Source of the DNA: Bacteroidetes bacterium ADurb.Bin145
GTDB lineage: Bacteria > Bacteroidota > Bacteroidia > Bacteroidales > VadinHA17
Direction of reading: 5' to 3'
Assembly: GCA_002070505.1 (NCBI GenBank)
Contig: MWDJ01000002.1
Location: 62,001-126,000, forward strand
Length of the DNA stretch: 64,000 nucleotides
Under the pieces are notes generated by a model. The model was not told the origin of the DNA. It worked only from the letters and a program-made list of their open reading frames with translations, and searched no databases. Made by a program: the position numbers and the translations under genes. How positions within the stretch are numbered: the stretch's first letter is position 1; each line of letters opens with the position of its first letter. Below, piece after piece: positions 42,356-50,041 of the stretch.

Positions 42356-44437
42356 TTACTGGTTACCGGTTTCTCTTATGGCATTTTTAAAATCCAGAAT
42401 TACTTTTTCATTCTTGTAGTTAATTTCAACCTTATCCGAAGCAAATTCAGTCCTGGAAAACGGATTATCAAATCGCAGATAGTCATCTAAAGGAATGATC
42501 TCACCCTTAACCTGAAAATCTTTTGACCAACCATACTTCATTTCACCCAGGGAAGGAGAATTATATATTACATTTAATCCTTCACAATTTACTTTAGCTT
42601 TGCTTATGGCAGTAACAAAACGGGAAAAATCCTTCCAATCTGTTTTTGAACCCATCTCGACTATCCAGATATTTCCCCTGCCTTTTGCTATAAGATCTGC
42701 ATTTTCTTCCTTTTCATTCCATTCTGTTGGATTCCTTGAATACAAAGCTATATACCCATCGCCTTTCTTTCCGAAAATCCAGTTACCTTTTTCAATCACT
42801 TCATCAAAAGCATTCCTTGGGAAATAAGCATGTGTAAAAGGTATTGGCGGATCAGCGGGTACTAATTGATCCAGGGTGTTATAATATTCTTCCGAAAATT
42901 GCCTGCTCTTCTGTTCAGAACGTTTATATGGAAAAGGATTACTTTCAGGGATATCATAAATACAAAACAAAACATTTTTATATTGTGCTGCTTTTGGCAA
43001 TATTCCATTTCCGGCCCAATAATTAGGACGTGAACTTTCGTCCATTGAACCTGGATGATTGGTAAAAACAGTTGCATCAATACCAAGAGTTGCCTGCCAT
43101 ATATGCTGCTGGTAACCAGGACTGCCCGGCCTGAATTCCTGGGCACAGCTCAATGAATAATCAGCAGTTTTGTAAGTTTCGATATTTGTTTCTGTCATGG
43201 CATGAGCATCCAGTTCAGGTGTAATTATTTTTCCGTATTGCTGAACCTGTTGATCATAAACCATTCTGTATTTTTCGTAATCTCCACCCAGCCATACTCT
43301 GTATTTCTTTGTATTTTTTTCCATCATATCTACAATCGCCGGGTGAGCATAATCCTGAATACCTAAATATAAATTTGCAAATGATTCATCACAATATGAC
43401 AAACCATATTTATAAGCATCTTTTATATCAATACTTTGGCGTTGGTGAATCCTTAAGGGTACGGAATAATCATTGGCAATTTTTTGAATTATTTCAGGAC
43501 AACGATAAGAAGAAGTCGCAAGCGATACTGTGCCATTTGAAGCTCCGGTAAAAACACCCACACCGAAAATAAGTTTCATTGTTCCCAGGGTTCCTTCTCC
43601 TCTGGCACCTTTAATGGATCTTGTATAAGTTCTGCCATGTGAACTGGCAAAGACACCCTGAAAATTATGAAGCGCCATCTCAAATAACAATCCATCGATC
43701 AATAAACCTGCTCTGGCAGAAACTGTTTTATCTTCTGCAAAATCATACAAATTACATAGCGTCATCAAGTCCACCTCATAATAACTATGAGCAAGCCACT
43801 CACTCCATCCAAATCTAATCCTCCAATCTATCCATTGTTCCAAACGATCCAATGCATGTTGCATATGCCATCTCCCGTTCTGGCGGTTATTTGTGAAAAT
43901 TTCATCTTTTAACAACTGACCAGCTAAAAGTTCTACTGAATGAAAAGCCCCCTCATGGTTTTCAGTCCAATAGCATCGGCCGTCAAATCCAGGTTCTGTG
44001 TACCAGTATTTAAAATCCTTTAAGCACTGCAAAATGTCCTTTTTCTGCCTGTCGGTAATCAATGGAGTATCTTTATACAGATAATAAAGTCTAAGCAGTC
44101 CTGCAAGTATAAATTCATTTGTATCTTCATTCCTGTAAACAGTGTTTATCTGAGATTTAAGAACTTCATCATTCAATTGATTTCCTGATGCTAAACGAGC
44201 TATCTCATTAGATATTCCTCCTCTGCCTGACATATCAGGCTGACGGGAACAAAAATCCAAAAACAAAGCTTTCCGTTCATCATATGTTTTTTGCGGCCGT
44301 GGCCAGTATTCATCCTGAATTCTCTGTGGCGGCATATTTCCGGGTGATTGTGCATTCTCAACCATTCGATTTTGTGCCTGTGAATTTATTATGCATAAAA
44401 GACACAATAAAAGCATTATGGTTAATTTATTTTTCAT
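42356..44437 (-). CDS. Exported (alpha/alpha)-toroid protein, candidate polysaccharide lyase
   Basis: 693 residues with a cleavable signal (LLCLLCIINSQAQ). Residues ~40-380 are helix-rich with aromatic residues spaced as in an (alpha/alpha) toroid; residues ~430-690 are beta-rich, as in the C-terminal sandwich of multidomain lyases. Polar clusters that could form an active site are TENHE (N160, H161), a Tyr pair before Glu (YYEVD, 219-223) and SSHGRTY (H267, R269, Y271). I do not recognise it as a numbered PL family. Position at the head of the kduI-kduD operon and opposite GH105/uxaC strongly suggests it makes unsaturated uronides outside the cytoplasm. Function inferred. Confidence 0.65.
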   Translation of the reverse strand: MKNKLTIMLLLCLLCIINSQAQNRMVENAQSPGNMPPQRIQDEYWPRPQKTYDERKALFLDFCSRQPDMSGRGGISNEIARLASGNQLNDEVLKSQINTVYRNEDTNEFILAGLLRLYYLYKDTPLITDRQKKDILQCLKDFKYWYTEPGFDGRCYWTENHEGAFHSVELLAGQLLKDEIFTNNRQNGRWHMQHALDRLEQWIDWRIRFGWSEWLAHSYYEVDLMTLCNLYDFAEDKTVSARAGLLIDGLLFEMALHNFQGVFASSHGRTYTRSIKGARGEGTLGTMKLIFGVGVFTGASNGTVSLATSSYRCPEIIQKIANDYSVPLRIHQRQSIDIKDAYKYGLSYCDESFANLYLGIQDYAHPAIVDMMEKNTKKYRVWLGGDYEKYRMVYDQQVQQYGKIITPELDAHAMTETNIETYKTADYSLSCAQEFRPGSPGYQQHIWQATLGIDATVFTNHPGSMDESSRPNYWAGNGILPKAAQYKNVLFCIYDIPESNPFPYKRSEQKSRQFSEEYYNTLDQLVPADPPIPFTHAYFPRNAFDEVIEKGNWIFGKKGDGYIALYSRNPTEWNEKEENADLIAKGRGNIWIVEMGSKTDWKDFSRFVTAISKAKVNCEGLNVIYNSPSLGEMKYGWSKDFQVKGEIIPLDDYLRFDNPFSRTEFASDKVEINYKNEKVILDFKNAIRETGNQ

Positions 44438-44515
44438 CTTTATTGTTTAAAATTTCCTAAAAATATAACAAAAAACCGTTATTCAGTCACGAAGCCGGCT
44501 ATTTTAGTCCGGAAC

Positions 44516-44523
44516 TATATTTG
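44516..44523 (+). promoter_or_regulatory. Isolated -7 box in the divergent region
   Basis: TATATTTG matches TAnnTTTG exactly but lies 237 bp before uxaC. It could start a long leader or a small RNA reading toward uxaC. No clean -33 element is seen. Confidence 0.4.
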
Positions 44524-44657
44524 CAGAATGATTTAATCAGAATTAGCGTGAAGTGCCACCATCATAATACGGGAAAGAATAATACTGACATAGCAAGTGC
44601 ATTCATTGCCTGTGGCAGGGTAAGAAATATTCCACAGTATTATTTTACTACTATTTC

Positions 44658-44688
44658 TTGAAAGATTGATTAGTTATATCTATTTTCG
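44658..44688 (+). promoter_or_regulatory. Candidate uxaC operon promoter
   Basis: TTG (44658-44660), a 20-bp spacer and TATTTTCG (44681-44688, one mismatch to TAnnTTTG) lie 72 bp before ATG 44760. The -33 element overlaps the right arm of an 8-bp inverted repeat, a position suited to repression. Confidence 0.45.
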
Positions 44689-44759
44689 TGACTGTTCAAA
44701 AAATCAAACTCCCATTTCCCTGATAGACTCTTCTACTTTTTGAGATAAAAAACCTGATT

Positions 44760-46163
44760 ATGAAGACATTTATCAACGATGATTTTCTTCTTGGGAACAA
44801 GACTGCAAGAAGGTTGTATCATCAATATGCCGAAGATCAGCCCATAATAGATTTTCATTGTCACCTCTCGCCGCAGATGATCGCAGATGACAGGCAGTTT
44901 GACAGTATCACCCAGGCCTGGCTCGAAGGTGATCATTATAAATGGCGTGCGATGAGAACCAATGGTATTGATGAGAAATACTGCACTGGTAAAGCATCTG
45001 ATGAGGAGAAATTCAGAAAATGGGCTGAGACAGTACCTGTCACTATCGGTAATCCGCTGTATCACTGGACTCATCTGGAGCTTGCGAGGTATTTCGGGAT
45101 ATTTGATCTCCTGTCGCCTGAGACTGCTGATTCTATCTATAAAAGGGCAAATGAGCTCCTCAGGTCAAAGGAATACAGCATCCGCTCGCTTCTGACAATG
45201 GTTAAAGCTGAAGTGGTATGCACAACTGACGATCCCGCCGATAACCTTGAACATCATAAAAGACTCAAAGGTGCAATCGAAACAGCTATACTTCCAACCT
45301 GGCGGCCTGATAATGTGATCAAAACAGATGATACTCAGAAGTTCATAAATTACATTGAACGGCTCGGCAAATCAGCGGATATTGTAATAAATGATTTTAA
45401 CACTCTTGTTGAAGCACTGGAGAACCGTCACAAATTCTTTCATGAAATGGGTGGAAGATGTTCCGATCATGGGCTTGACAGGTTCTTTTTTACTCCTTAT
45501 ACTGCGTCTGAAGCAGATAAAATGTTTAAAAAGTTACTTAAAGGAGATTCTCTTAGCAGCGACGAATCGGAGAAATATAAGACAGCAATAATGACGGAAC
45601 TGTGCAGGATGAACCACAGAAGAGGATGGGTTCAGCAGTTTCATGTCGGGGCGCTGAGAAACAATAATTCCCGTATGTTCAGGCTGATGGGTCCGGACAC
45701 GGGGTGGGATTCGATAGCAGCACCACAGGATGCATTCAGGATGTCAAAATTCCTCAACTCTCTCGATGATACTGATCAGCTGGCAAGGACAATCCTTTAC
45801 AATCTCAATCCTGCCGACAACGAGATGATGGTAACAATGGCCGGCAATTTCAACGATGGATCGACAGCTGTAAAGGTACAATACGGACCTGCCTGGTGGT
45901 TCCTTGACCAGAAGAACGGAATGGAGAGACATATGAGGGACCTTTCATCACTCGGATTAATGAGAAGATTCATAGGGATGGTAACGGATTCCAGAAGCTT
46001 CCTTTCTTATCCGAGACATGAATATTTCCGTCGCCTTGCATGTAATTATATCGGCGAAGAGGTTGAAAAAGGACTAATTCCCGATGATGATGAACTTCTC
46101 AGACCCCTGATTGAAGGAATATCATATAAGAATGCAAAAGAGTACTTTGGTTTTAATAAATAA
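44760..46163 (+). CDS. uxaC: Glucuronate/galacturonate isomerase
   Basis: 467 residues, the usual length for UxaC. The amidohydrolase-fold metal motif is DFHCHLSP at about residue 27; other family segments are DDRQFDSITQAWLEGDHYKWRAMR, VCTTDDPADNLEHH, WRPDNV, RGWVQQFHVGALRNNN and AGNFNDGSTAVKVQYG. The enzyme converts D-glucuronate to D-fructuronate and D-galacturonate to D-tagaturonate in the cytosol. It is the first gene of the rightward operon and makes the substrates for the SDR and UxaE encoded downstream. Confidence 0.97.
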   Translation: MKTFINDDFLLGNKTARRLYHQYAEDQPIIDFHCHLSPQMIADDRQFDSITQAWLEGDHYKWRAMRTNGIDEKYCTGKASDEEKFRKWAETVPVTIGNPLYHWTHLELARYFGIFDLLSPETADSIYKRANELLRSKEYSIRSLLTMVKAEVVCTTDDPADNLEHHKRLKGAIETAILPTWRPDNVIKTDDTQKFINYIERLGKSADIVINDFNTLVEALENRHKFFHEMGGRCSDHGLDRFFFTPYTASEADKMFKKLLKGDSLSSDESEKYKTAIMTELCRMNHRRGWVQQFHVGALRNNNSRMFRLMGPDTGWDSIAAPQDAFRMSKFLNSLDDTDQLARTILYNLNPADNEMMVTMAGNFNDGSTAVKVQYGPAWWFLDQKNGMERHMRDLSSLGLMRRFIGMVTDSRSFLSYPRHEYFRRLACNYIGEEVEKGLIPDDDELLRPLIEGISYKNAKEYFGFNK

Positions 46164-46247
46164 ACCATCATCAGTCCTTATAATAAATTGAAAATTAAGA
46201 AAATAACAGATGATCTTCATGAAGGATATAAACTTACAAATCAGGAA

Positions 46248-47084
46248 ATGAACGATTTAAATTTAAAGGGTAAAGTCGCGGTAATAACCGGTGGTGCTGG
46301 TATTATCTGTTCGGAGATGGCAAAGTCACTTTCACAACAAGGTGTTAAAACTGCAATACTCGATCTCAACAGGGATGCTGCCGTCAGAGTAGCGAAAACA
46401 ATCGAGAAAGAGATAAAATCGCAGTGCATCGGACTTGCTGCAAATGTACTTGACAAGAAATCTCTTGAAGATGCAAAAGATGAGATAAACAGGATTTTCG
46501 GACCGGTGGATATACTCGTCAACGGAGCAGGAGGAAATTCACCTGCAGCTACAACAAAGGTAGAAAAGATAGAAGGATCGGAAGATCCTGCAGATACTTT
46601 CTTTGGGTTGCAGATCGAGGGATTTGATAAAGTATTCGATCTTAATGTAAAAGGAACAATAATTCCTACAATGGTCTTTGCCGTCGATATGGTGAAGAAA
46701 AGGTCGGGAGTTATAATAAACATTTCCTCAATGAATTCATACAGGCCCCTTACCAAGATTGCCGCCTATTCTGCCGCGAAAGCTTCTGTTAATAATTTAA
46801 CACAGTGGCTGGCTGTTCATTTTTCTAAAACAGGAATCAGGGTCAATGCAATTGCTCCCGGTTTTCTGCTTACAAACCAGAACCGCTTCCTTCTCGTAGA
46901 TGAGAAGACAGGAGAATCGACACCGAGAGGCAGGAAGATAATCAATAATACTCCTATGGAAAGATACGGTACAGCGGAGGAATTGACAGGTACATTGTTA
47001 TATCTTGCGTCGGATCTTTCCAGGTTCGTTACCGGTGTTGTGATCCCGGTAGACGGGGGATTCAGTGCATACTCGGGAGTGTAA
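46248..47084 (+). CDS. SDR-type D-mannonate oxidoreductase (fructuronate reductase)
   Basis: 278 residues from ATG 46248 (MNDLNLKGKVAVITGG), preceded by AGGA; a TTG-initiated reading from 46188 would add 20 residues unlike other SDRs. Motifs: TGGAGIICSEMA nucleotide loop, NGAGGNSPA, catalytic NISSMNSY and YSAAKAS (YxxxK), and the closing VTGVVIPVDGGFSAYSG. The GAGG-NSPA-AT insert followed by a long loop (residues ~95-125) is typical of the SDR group annotated as D-mannonate oxidoreductase, which replaces UxuB. It should reduce fructuronate to D-mannonate. It is 84 bp after uxaC and before the LarA homologue. Confidence 0.85.
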   Translation: MNDLNLKGKVAVITGGAGIICSEMAKSLSQQGVKTAILDLNRDAAVRVAKTIEKEIKSQCIGLAANVLDKKSLEDAKDEINRIFGPVDILVNGAGGNSPAATTKVEKIEGSEDPADTFFGLQIEGFDKVFDLNVKGTIIPTMVFAVDMVKKRSGVIINISSMNSYRPLTKIAAYSAAKASVNNLTQWLAVHFSKTGIRVNAIAPGFLLTNQNRFLLVDEKTGESTPRGRKIINNTPMERYGTAEELTGTLLYLASDLSRFVTGVVIPVDGGFSAYSGV

Positions 47085-47242
47085 CCAGGGAGCAGGGGGC
47101 AGGGAGCTTGGAGCTCGGAGCAATGCGACGATTCCGCGACAGCGGAAGGTGAGAGGTGAGCGATGAGAGATGAGAGGTGAGTGGTAAGTTAGTGAAAGAA
47201 AGTAAGCGAAGAAGGGGAATCAAGTATTTGAAATTATCTTAA
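47085..47242. repeat. G-rich degenerate tandem repeats between the SDR and larA-like genes
   Basis: The gap begins with a degenerate 7-8 bp GGGAGCA pattern (47089-47122) and continues with GTGAGAG/GATGAGA units (47150-47188). An imperfect palindrome, TTCCGCGACAGCGGAA, lies between them (47131-47146). No terminator T-run follows. The repeats interrupt what otherwise looks like one operon, so an internal promoter or processing site here is possible. Confidence 0.6.
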
Positions 47243-48520
47243 ATGAGAATGATTTATTATCAGAGAGGCTCGGAAAATAGTGTTATTGATTCACAAAGTC
47301 TTGAGGAGGGATTGTTTTCGGCGCTCGATAAGATCGGGAAGAAAAAGAAAGTGCTTGTTGTACCGCCTGACCAGACCCGGATACATTCACGCGCCGGCGA
47401 GATTACAGCTCTTCTGTACAAGTACTATAAAAATGATCTCAAGGATATTCTTCCCGCGCTGGGCACTCATACGCCAATGACTAACAATCAGATCGGTGAG
47501 ATGTTCGGTGATATTCCCAGGGATCTGTTCCGTGTCCACGACTGGAGGAAAGATGTTGTCACAGTGGGTACAGTCAGCGGAGATATGGTTTCGCAGATCA
47601 CAAACGGGGCTCTTGATTACTCATGGCCGGCTCAACTTAACAAGATTGTTCTTAATGGAGGCCATGACCTTATTCTCTCAGTCGGACAGGTAGTCCCGCA
47701 TGAGGTGATGGGAATGGCAAATTATAACAAGAACCTCTTTGTCGGTACGGGCGGCCATGAAGGTATCAATAAAAGTCATTTCATTGCCGGTGTATATGGC
47801 ATGGAGAACCTGATGGGGAAAGCGGATAATCCTGTAAGAGGGATGCTTAATTATGCTGCCGGCAATTTTATCCCGCATCTTCCGGTGATATATATTTTAA
47901 CTGTAATAGGGTATGATGATTCCGGTAAGCTTGTCATCCGAGGTCTTTTCATAGGCGATGATATACAGGCCTTCTATAAAGCTTCAGAACTTTCACTTAA
48001 GGTCAATTTCACGGTATTCGACAAGCCTCTTCGCAAAGTTGTTGTGTACCTTGACCCTGTTGAATACAAAAGCACATGGCTTGGAAATAAAAGTATTTAC
48101 AGAACCAGAATGGCGATGGACGATGGTGGCGAAATAATCGTACTGGCGCCCGGACTTAAGGAATTCGGCGAGGATAAGGAGATCGACAGACTTGTCAGAA
48201 AATATGGTTATATAGGGACTCCCGCAGTGCTCGAAGCTGTCAGAAAAAATGAAGAACTGAGACAAAACCTGGGTGCCGCTGCACACCTGATCCATGGTAG
48301 TTCCGAAGGCAGATTCTCCGTAACTTACTGCCCCGGGCATCTGAGCAGGGAGCAGATAGAATCAGTTAAATTCAGATATCACAGTCTGGTAGATGCTTTA
48401 AAGAAATATGATCCGCACAAGATGAAAGACGGATTCAATATGATGCCTGACGGAGAGGAAGTTTTTTATATTTCAAATCCATCACTCGGGCTCTGGAGTT
48501 CAAAAGCACGTTTGGGATGA
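47243..48520 (+). CDS. LarA-family nickel-pincer hydroxyacid racemase/epimerase homologue
   Basis: 425 residues, full length for LarA (DUF2088). The residues of the nickel-pincer site are in place: PPDQTR near residue 41, H76 (GTHTPMT), H153 (VVPHEVMG), K163 (NYNKNLFVG) and H179 (INKSHF). The H-10-K-16-H spacing equals that of the Lactobacillus plantarum enzyme (H174, K184, H200 from memory), where the Lys carries the cofactor and the last His binds nickel. LarA homologues racemise or epimerise C2 of alpha-hydroxy acids, and one characterised group is a D-gluconate 2-epimerase. Placed between mannonate dehydrogenase and 6-phosphogluconate dehydrogenase, D-mannonate to D-gluconate is the likely reaction. 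The cofactor genes larB, larC and larE are not here. Confidence 0.85.
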   Translation: MRMIYYQRGSENSVIDSQSLEEGLFSALDKIGKKKKVLVVPPDQTRIHSRAGEITALLYKYYKNDLKDILPALGTHTPMTNNQIGEMFGDIPRDLFRVHDWRKDVVTVGTVSGDMVSQITNGALDYSWPAQLNKIVLNGGHDLILSVGQVVPHEVMGMANYNKNLFVGTGGHEGINKSHFIAGVYGMENLMGKADNPVRGMLNYAAGNFIPHLPVIYILTVIGYDDSGKLVIRGLFIGDDIQAFYKASELSLKVNFTVFDKPLRKVVVYLDPVEYKSTWLGNKSIYRTRMAMDDGGEIIVLAPGLKEFGEDKEIDRLVRKYGYIGTPAVLEAVRKNEELRQNLGAAAHLIHGSSEGRFSVTYCPGHLSREQIESVKFRYHSLVDALKKYDPHKMKDGFNMMPDGEEVFYISNPSLGLWSSKARLG

Positions 48521-48565
48521 TCTGATGAACCTTAAATAAACGAATTTGAAACAATTTTGAAAGTA

Positions 48566-50020
48566 ATGAATAAATTATCTGACATAGGATTGATAGGACT
48601 GGCAGTAATGGGCGAGAACCTTGTGCTCAATATGGAAAGCAAAGGCTTCAGAGTAACTGTTTTTAACAGGACAGTGCAGAAAGTTGATGATTTTATTAAC
48701 GGAAGGGCCAAAGGCAAAAATATTACCGGAGCTCACTCGATTGAAGAGTTCGTTGCTTCGCTGAGCCGTCCGAGGAAGATAATGATAATGGTTAAGGCAG
48801 GTAATGCCGTGGATGATATGATAAACACCCTGATTCCACACCTTGAGCCGGGAGACATAATTATCGATGGCGGGAACACACATTTTCCTGATACAAACAG
48901 GAGGACCGCATATGTAGAGAGCAAAGGTCTTCTCTATATCGGGACAGGTGTCTCCGGTGGTGAAGAGGGAGCTTTGCTTGGTCCCTCTATTATGCCCGGA
49001 GGTTCCAAAGCAGCATGGCCTGCTGTTAGACCGGTTTTCCAGGCTATAGCTGCCAAAGTGGAGGACGGTTCACCATGTTGCGACTGGGTAGGTGAGAATG
49101 GAGCCGGACATTTCGTAAAGATGGTTCATAATGGCATCGAATACGGCGATATGCAACTTATCTGCGAGGCTTACCAGGTAATGAGGGACCTTCTGAAAAT
49201 GACAGCAGACGAAATGCATCTTGTATTCAAAGAATGGAATGAGGGTGATCTGAACAGTTACCTTATTGAGATAACGAGGGATATCCTTGCTTTCAGGGAC
49301 ACTGACGGGCATCCTCTTGTTGACAAGATACTTGACACTGCCGGTCAGAAAGGTACGGGCAAATGGACAGGTATTGCTGCTCTTGATCTTGGAATTCCTC
49401 TGACCCTGATTGGTGAAGCAGTATTCTCAAGGTGTCTTTCTGCAGTAAAGGACGAGAGAGTAAGGGCGTCGAAGATCCTGCATGGACCTGATTCTGCCCT
49501 TCCCGGAAAGAAATCTCAGTTCCTGAACGATCTCAGAGACGCTCTTTATGCTTCAAAGATCGTTTCGTATGCCCAGGGATATTCACTGATGAAAGCAGCT
49601 GCAGAAGAATATAATTGGGACCTGAACTATGGAGGCATAGCTCTTATGTGGAGAGGCGGCTGCATAATCAGGTCAGCATTTCTCGGGAAAATAAAAGAAG
49701 CTTTCAATAATGATCCTTCAATAACTAACCTGCTGCTTGATCCTTTCTTTAAGGAAAGGGTTGAAAAAGCCCAGGAAGGATGGCGGAGGATTGTTGCATC
49801 GGCAATTTCAAACGGTATACCTGTACCCGCGATGTCATCAGCTTTGGGTTATTTCGACGGTTACCGCTGTGAAAAGCTCCCTGCCAATCTGCTGCAGGCT
49901 CAGCGCGACTACTTCGGTGCTCATACTTATGAAAGAACAGATAAGCCAAGAGGGGAATTCTTCCACACGAACTGGACCGGAAGAGGCGGAGCAACTTCAT
50001 CTTCGACTTACAATGTTTAA
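48566..50020 (+). CDS. gnd: 6-phosphogluconate dehydrogenase, decarboxylating
   Basis: 484 residues from ATG 48566 (MNKLSDIGLIGLAVMGENLVLNM); an in-frame TTG three codons earlier is unlikely. Motifs: GLAVMGENL NADP loop, DGGNTHFPDTNRR, GVSGGEEGALLGPSIMPGG, the catalytic Lys in FVKMVHNGIEYGDMQ, GTGKWTGIAALDLGIP, and the C-terminal ANLLQAQRDYFGAHTYER ending as in long-form Gnd. It oxidises 6-phosphogluconate to ribulose 5-phosphate and CO2. Its place inside a hexuronate operon, with no zwf or pgl neighbour, suggests the substrate comes from gluconate, which needs a gluconokinase encoded elsewhere. Confidence 0.97.
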   Translation: MNKLSDIGLIGLAVMGENLVLNMESKGFRVTVFNRTVQKVDDFINGRAKGKNITGAHSIEEFVASLSRPRKIMIMVKAGNAVDDMINTLIPHLEPGDIIIDGGNTHFPDTNRRTAYVESKGLLYIGTGVSGGEEGALLGPSIMPGGSKAAWPAVRPVFQAIAAKVEDGSPCCDWVGENGAGHFVKMVHNGIEYGDMQLICEAYQVMRDLLKMTADEMHLVFKEWNEGDLNSYLIEITRDILAFRDTDGHPLVDKILDTAGQKGTGKWTGIAALDLGIPLTLIGEAVFSRCLSAVKDERVRASKILHGPDSALPGKKSQFLNDLRDALYASKIVSYAQGYSLMKAAAEEYNWDLNYGGIALMWRGGCIIRSAFLGKIKEAFNNDPSITNLLLDPFFKERVEKAQEGWRRIVASAISNGIPVPAMSSALGYFDGYRCEKLPANLLQAQRDYFGAHTYERTDKPRGEFFHTNWTGRGGATSSSTYNV

Positions 50021-50041
50021 GCTCAAATAAAAACAAAAATT

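Larger units (their letters stand above)
44438..44759. promoter_or_regulatory. 322-bp divergent regulatory region of the hexuronate locus
   Basis: The only gene-free stretch above 300 bp. It separates the lyase-like gene (leftward) from uxaC (rightward). It holds TATATTTG at 44516-44523 on the plus strand (exact TAnnTTTG); a second candidate promoter just upstream of uxaC; and two interlaced inverted repeats: CTGTGG (44610-44615)/CCACAG (44632-44637) and AAGAAATA (44622-44629)/TATTTCTT (44652-44659). The second arm of the latter touches the -33 TTG. No ORF above about 20 codons and no known riboswitch fold is evident. Confidence 0.6.

Noticed and set aside
42356-44437. Naming the lyase-like protein as heparinase II/III or alginate lyase
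   Set aside because: General fold features fit, but I could not align a family-specific motif, so no family name is claimed.
46241-46756. 171-codon minus-strand open frame inside the SDR gene
   Set aside because: Shadow of the SDR coding frame; its product has no family features and a Ser/Thr/Pro-biased composition.
47085-47242. Pseudogene or mobile-element remnant between the SDR and larA-like genes
   Set aside because: Only short degenerate repeats are present; no transposase fragment or terminal inverted repeats were found.
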